Below, piece by piece: positions 5,606 through 9,369 of a stretch of 9,369 bases of DNA. Every line of letters begins with the position of its first letter. The first letter of the stretch is position 1. The translations under genes were made by a program, and so were the position numbers. A model generated the notes under the pieces. That model saw only the letters and a program-made list of their open reading frames with translations. It ran no database searches and was not told where the DNA came from. This stretch comes from Fimbriimonadales bacterium (GTDB lineage: Bacteria > Armatimonadota > Fimbriimonadia > Fimbriimonadales > Fimbriimonadaceae): the NCBI GenBank assembly GCA_026392145.1, contig JAPLCS010000358.1, positions 1 to 9,369 on the forward strand. The letters run 5' to 3'.

Positions 5606-6475
5606 TTAGTGTCGGTTTTGAAGAGCGTTGATTCGATCATCCAGTGGTGGGTGCGTGCTGAGGAGCGCAAATAGCCCTTTCGTTCCTGCGATTTTTGCCG
5701 TTTGCAATCCGCCGGGTGCATCGTGTGGCTCGTATTTGAGTTTGAGTGTATTCAATGCTCCAGCCATATCTCGAGCGCCAACAAGGTCAGCGGCGCCTGC
5801 ATCGGCACGATATTCCCTTGTTCGCGAGAAGTACGCGGTGATGAACGAACCGAGGAATGTGAAAAGGAATTGGCACGCAATGTTGACGATGAAGTACACC
5901 AAATTGGAGAGTTTTGAGTCAACAAAGTTGGCTGCCGCCCACGCAATAATGCGTGCAAGGAAGATAGCGAAAGAGTTAATGACTCCTTGAAGCAGGGTCA
6001 TGGTTACCATGTCACCGTTCTTAATGTGAGCAATTTCGTGTGCAAGCACCGCCCTCACTTCATTAGGAGGCATTTGAGAGAGTAGTCCTGTGGATACCGC
6101 TACGAGTGACCTTCGTTGAGATGGTCCTGTCGCGAACGCGTTCATTTCCTCGCTTTCGTAGATTCCCACCTCTGGCATGGCTGGAAGCCCTGCACGGTTC
6201 GCTAGTTCGTAAACATCTCTTGCAAGTTGACCTTCAAATCCTGGTGACGATGGAGTTACCAGTTGGATTCGCATCGTCCATTTGGCGACCCAGCGAGAAA
6301 TGGCAAGGCTTATGAACGCGCCAGCGAATCCGTAAATGATGGAACTAAGGATAAGAGTCGGGTAATTGATTCCTTGAGATGAGAAGTAGCCCTGCAAACC
6401 AAGTGCAGAGGTTACGATGTACAGCATGGTACCAATCAGTAGGTTGGTCCCGAGAAAGAGCACAATTCGTTTCAT
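5606..6475 (-). CDS. htpX: HtpX-like M48 membrane zinc metalloprotease
   Basis: This 289-residue protein has the size and order of HtpX, an inner-membrane protease that degrades damaged membrane proteins. Two membrane segments lie at about 4-24 and 38-62. The catalytic HEIAH motif is at 146-150 (zinc ligands His146 and His150, catalytic Glu147) in VLAHEIAHIKNGD. Two more membrane segments lie at about 162-183 and 190-215. SRTREYRADAGAAD supplies the third zinc ligand, Glu221. The C-terminal STHPPLDDRINALQ is the usual family ending. All key residues are intact. The ATG at 6475 follows a TA-rich stretch on the minus strand with no clear Shine-Dalgarno, so a short or absent leader is likely. 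It is convergent with the 99-residue gene and divergent from the fucosidase gene. Confidence 0.95.
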   Translation of the reverse strand: MKRIVLFLGTNLLIGTMLYIVTSALGLQGYFSSQGINYPTLILSSIIYGFAGAFISLAISRWVAKWTMRIQLVTPSSPGFEGQLARDVYELANRAGLPAMPEVGIYESEEMNAFATGPSQRRSLVAVSTGLLSQMPPNEVRAVLAHEIAHIKNGDMVTMTLLQGVINSFAIFLARIIAWAAANFVDSKLSNLVYFIVNIACQFLFTFLGSFITAYFSRTREYRADAGAADLVGARDMAGALNTLKLKYEPHDAPGGLQTAKIAGTKGLFALLSTHPPLDDRINALQNRH

Positions 6476-6487
6476 TGTCTTAGTTCT

Positions 6488-6493
6488 ATATTA
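6488..6493 (-). promoter_or_regulatory. -10-like TAATAT before htpX
   Basis: Minus-strand TAATAT ends 12 nt before the htpX ATG, which would give a leader of only about 5 nt; an overlapping TAGAAC sits at 7 nt. No -35 match was found. The 104-bp gap to the divergent fucosidase gene must hold both promoters. Confidence 0.3.
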
Positions 6494-6567
6494 CGGCGAA
6501 GAGCCATAGTTTTATTCACGTTTCTCATAGATTCCCAGAATCGCACCAATGTCCTGACGTTGACCGA

Positions 6568-6573
6568 TATAAT
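6568..6573 (+). promoter_or_regulatory. Consensus -10 TATAAT of the fucosidase gene, leaderless spacing
   Basis: A perfect TATAAT ends 6 nt before the in-frame ATG at 6580, so transcription would start at the A of that ATG. TTGACC at 6560-6565 is only 2 bp away and cannot be its -35. This site is the main reason for choosing 6580 over the ATG at 6610. Confidence 0.5.
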
Positions 6574-6579
6574 TGCGAT

Positions 6580-9369
6580 ATGGTAGGCGCACTTGCCTTG
6601 GCAGTTCTTATGAGTCAAACCCGCGTTGTTCCCGCTCCGAGACAATTGGAGTGGCACAAAATGCAGACTTATGCTTTTGTTCACTTTGGCCCGAATACCT
6701 TTTCTGGCCAGGAGTGGGGGAGTGGAAGTGAGAAACCTGAATCTTTTAACCCGGCGCAGCTAGATTGTAATCAGTGGGTGTCTGTGTTTAAAAAAGCGGG
6801 AATGAAGGGTGTCATTATCACTGCTAAACACCACGATGGATTTTGCTTATGGCCATCTAAGTATTCGACCCATACGGTGATGCAGTCGCCGCTCAAACGT
6901 GATGTATTGAAGGAACTGAGCGCGGCCTGTAAGAAGCAGGGGCTGAAAATGGGTGTGTATTTGTCGCCTTGGGATCGAAATCACCCGACCTATGGTACGG
7001 ATCAGTACAACGATACTTTTAACTCAATGTTAGAGGAAGTATTGGGGAATTACGGACCAATTTTTGAGGTTTGGTTTGATGGAGCGAATGGAGAGGGGCC
7101 CAATGGAAAGCGGCAGGTTTACGATTGGAAGCGATATATCGCAACGGTACGAAGATTGCAGCCGAATGCAGTGATATTCAGTGATGCTGGCCCCGATGTT
7201 CGATGGATTGGTAATGAACAGGGCAAAGCTCCTGAAACGTGTTGGGCGACGATCAATCGTGACCGTTATGAACCTGGAACCTCGTTGTACAAAGAACTTG
7301 GTGAGGGCACTGAAGCGGGAACTCACTGGGTGCCGGGTGAGTGTGATGTCTCTATACGTCCGGGCTGGTTTTGGAGAGCGAGTGAGAATGCACGGGTCAA
7401 GTCAGCCAGTGAACTTGAGAATTTATATTATCAATCGGTAGGACATGGGGCGAACTTCTTGTTGAATGTGCCGGCAGATACGAGAGGGTTGATTCATGAA
7501 AATGATGCGGCTGCTCTCTATGCGTTTCGGAAGCGAATTGATCAGACATTCAAATCGGCACTGGGCGAGTCTAAGTCGGGGACGATTTCACTCAAAAAGC
7601 AGGTTACTTTTGACCGAATCGAGTTGACTGAGGATATTGCCAAGGGGCAAATCGTGCGAGAGTTTGCTGTGCATGCGATGCAAGGTGGCAAATTGGTCAA
7701 GATTGCTTCTGGCACTACGGTTGGGGCCAAGAAGCTCATTCGAATGAGCCCGGTTACAACAGATCAAGTTGTGGTCACAAGTCCTCAAAGCGGCATCAGA
7801 ATCCGATTGTTTGCAAGTCCTGAGTGTGGTCGCGATTTTAGTTACGAGACTAAGGAGCAGAAAGATCTGCGGATGGCTTGGTGGCGTGAATCTCGATTTG
7901 GGATGTTCATTCACTGGGGACTTTATTCGATTCCCGCCGGATCTTGGAAAGGAAAGAACTATGGCGGAGCCTCGGAGTGGTTGATTAGTTCAGCTGGGGT
8001 AGCCCCTGCTGATTGGGAGCCCTTGCAGAAGGAGTTTAATCCTGTCAATTTCGATGCTAAGAAGATTGTTGGTGCGGCGAAAGCTGCGGGCATGAAATAT
8101 ATTGTCATCACAAGCAAACACCATGAGGGGTTTGCCATTTGGCCGAGTAAGCAGGGCACTTGGCATATTGGGAACACGCAATTTAAGCGTGATCCGCTGA
8201 AAGAACTCTCGGAGGAGTGTCGTCGACAGGGGATTAAGTTCTGTACTTATCATTCGATATTGGATTGGCATCATCCTGACTTCTTGCCTCGCGAGAGATG
8301 GGATAAGAGGCCAACTACCGGAGCTGATTTTGAGAGATACGTGACTTACATGAAGGCCCAGTTGAAGGAGGTCATTACCCAGTATCAACCTGCTGTGATG
8401 TGGTTTGATGGTGAGTGGCAGAACACTTGGAACCATGAGCGTGGTAAGGACCTCTACAACTATTGTCGATCCTTGAAGCCAGACATGATCATCAATAACC
8501 GTGTTGATACTGGTCGAGCGGGAATGAGTGGTTTCACAGATGGTGAGGCCGCTGGTGACTTCGGCACTCCAGAACAGGAGATACCGGTGAACGGTGTTAG
8601 CACTGATTGGGAGTCTTGTATGACGATGAATGGGTCATGGGGTTATCATGCTTTGGACACCAATTGGAAGTCGGTGGATACCTTGTTCTACAACATAGTT
8701 GATTGTGCTTCTAAAGGTGGCAATTATCTGCTGAATGTTGGTCCTACCGCACTCGGCGAAATTCCACCAGCCTCGGTTGAAAGATTGAAAGGAGTTGGCG
8801 AAATCATGAACTCTCTGGGAGATGCCGTTTACGGAACCCAGGCCGGACCGTTTAAGCGTGCTCTTCCTTGGGGCAAAGTAACTCGCAAAGGGAATGTTTT
8901 GTATGGGACGGTTTTTGATGCAAACATTCATTCGGTTGAACTTCCAGGACTCGAGAATAAGATCGTTTCGGCGACGTTGTTGGGAACACGGGAGCGATGC
9001 GAGGTGATGTATCCGGATGCCGATAAGGGACCATTTATCGTCTTGCCACAGCGAAGTGGGCCGATTGCTTTCAAACTAACACTCGTTGGAGAACCTAGGG
9101 TAATTGTTCAGACCCAGAAGCAAAATTCAGACGGGACAGTGAAGTTTGATAGTTCCGAGGCTGTAGTGCATGGTGCTTCTGCTCGCTACGAAGCAGACAA
9201 AAAGGCGGTTGGATTCTGGACCAATGCCACGGACTACCTGTCTTGGGAATTTTTGGTTACTCAGCCAGGAAACTATCAAGTTGAGTTGGAATATGCGTGC
9301 GAAGTAGGTTCTGAAGGCTCACTCGTTGCATTTACATGCCAGGGGAATGAAGGGCAGTTCGTAGTGAAG
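6580..9369 (+). CDS. Secreted tandem GH29 alpha-L-fucosidase (B-like plus A-like modules), C-terminus cut by window edge
   Basis: One open frame of 930 codons runs to the window edge. GH29 enzymes remove alpha-L-fucose from glycans by a retaining mechanism. Residues 1-13 (MVGALALAVLMSQ) look like a very short signal peptide. Module 1 (about 17-420) resembles GH29 subfamily B: YAFVHFGPNTF (31-41), TAKHHDGFCLWPS (81-93), WFDGANGEG with probable nucleophile Asp167, and GPDVRWIGNE with probable acid/base Glu213, then a beta-sandwich (FDRIELTED, KGQIVREFAV). Module 2 (about 429-845) resembles subfamily A: RFGMFIHWGLYS with His445, SKHHEGFAIWPS (512-523), MWFDGEW with probable nucleophile Asp610, GDFGTPEQEIP with candidate acid/base Glu665, GGNYLLNVGPT, and a C-terminal beta-sandwich. 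From about 852 a DUF5077/CBM-like domain begins (VHGASARYE, VGFWTNATDYLSWEF). Key residues of both modules are present. ATG 6610 is an alternative start that would lose the signal sequence. Confidence 0.92.
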   Translation, partial: MVGALALAVLMSQTRVVPAPRQLEWHKMQTYAFVHFGPNTFSGQEWGSGSEKPESFNPAQLDCNQWVSVFKKAGMKGVIITAKHHDGFCLWPSKYSTHTVMQSPLKRDVLKELSAACKKQGLKMGVYLSPWDRNHPTYGTDQYNDTFNSMLEEVLGNYGPIFEVWFDGANGEGPNGKRQVYDWKRYIATVRRLQPNAVIFSDAGPDVRWIGNEQGKAPETCWATINRDRYEPGTSLYKELGEGTEAGTHWVPGECDVSIRPGWFWRASENARVKSASELENLYYQSVGHGANFLLNVPADTRGLIHENDAAALYAFRKRIDQTFKSALGESKSGTISLKKQVTFDRIELTEDIAKGQIVREFAVHAMQGGKLVKIASGTTVGAKKLIRMSPVTTDQVVVTSPQSGIRIRLFASPECGRDFSYETKEQKDLRMAWWRESRFGMFIHWGLYSIPAGSWKGKNYGGASEWLISSAGVAPADWEPLQKEFNPVNFDAKKIVGAAKAAGMKYIVITSKHHEGFAIWPSKQGTWHIGNTQFKRDPLKELSEECRRQGIKFCTYHSILDWHHPDFLPRERWDKRPTTGADFERYVTYMKAQLKEVITQYQPAVMWFDGEWQNTWNHERGKDLYNYCRSLKPDMIINNRVDTGRAGMSGFTDGEAAGDFGTPEQEIPVNGVSTDWESCMTMNGSWGYHALDTNWKSVDTLFYNIVDCASKGGNYLLNVGPTALGEIPPASVERLKGVGEIMNSLGDAVYGTQAGPFKRALPWGKVTRKGNVLYGTVFDANIHSVELPGLENKIVSATLLGTRERCEVMYPDADKGPFIVLPQRSGPIAFKLTLVGEPRVIVQTQKQNSDGTVKFDSSEAVVHGASARYEADKKAVGFWTNATDYLSWEFLVTQPGNYQVELEYACEVGSEGSLVAFTCQGNEGQFVVK

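Noticed and set aside
6560..6565. TTGACC as a -35 element for the fucosidase gene
   Set aside because: It is 2 bp from the TATAAT, far from the needed 16-18 bp, and no other suitable -10 lies downstream at the right distance.
7800..7875. Possible frameshift or gene boundary between the two GH29 modules
   Set aside because: The reading frame is continuous from 6580 to the window end, with no stop and no internal start with a ribosome site at the junction.
7990..8436. 148-codon minus-strand open frame inside the second GH29 module
   Set aside because: The plus strand here codes for conserved GH29 motifs (HHEGF, WFDGEW); the minus frame shows no recognisable family.

Overview
The window carries eight protein genes from a bacterium, two of them cut by the window edges. 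No RNA genes, insertion sequences, CRISPR arrays or phage genes are visible. The mix resembles members of the Armatimonadota (Fimbriimonadales-like): a DUF5107 protein with a TPR-like tail, a Gly/Gln-rich exported protein with LTxxQ motifs, a stand-alone MotB-type protein, a large secreted fucosidase with a very short signal sequence, and several starts that look leaderless. This taxonomic guess is an inference; Planctomycetes or another Terrabacteria lineage cannot be excluded.

Layout. 1-605 (minus) is the N-terminal part of a UbiD-family decarboxylase. Divergent from it, 665-1153 (plus) is a GNAT acetyltransferase. It converges on a small one-helix membrane protein at 1164-1418 (minus). Only 23 bp beyond that protein's start, the DUF5107/TPR protein begins divergently (1442-3190, plus). 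A promoter-bearing gap leads to the LTxxQ (Spy/CpxP-like) exported protein (3334-4119), which ends in two tandem hairpins, the second a classic terminator. Next come a MotB/OmpA-type protein (4258-5172) and an unrecognised 99-residue protein (5259-5558). That gene and the convergent htpX protease gene (5606-6475, minus) share a 14-bp bidirectional terminator hairpin.

The last third (6580 to the window end) is one uninterrupted open frame of at least 930 codons. It encodes two complete GH29 alpha-L-fucosidase modules in tandem, the first like subfamily B and the second like subfamily A, followed by the start of a carbohydrate-binding-like domain. This fusion is the most notable object in the window.

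Most genes look like separate transcription units rather than one operon. Possible functional links are limited: the fucosidase and perhaps the DUF5107 protein (galactose-mutarotase-like fold) suggest glycan use, while HtpX and the Spy-like protein suggest envelope quality control. Four starts (ubiD, GNAT, the small membrane protein and the fucosidase) have a TAnnnT -10-like hexamer 6-9 nt before the ATG and no Shine-Dalgarno sequence, which suggests leaderless transcripts. The LTxxQ protein and motB have ordinary Shine-Dalgarno sequences.
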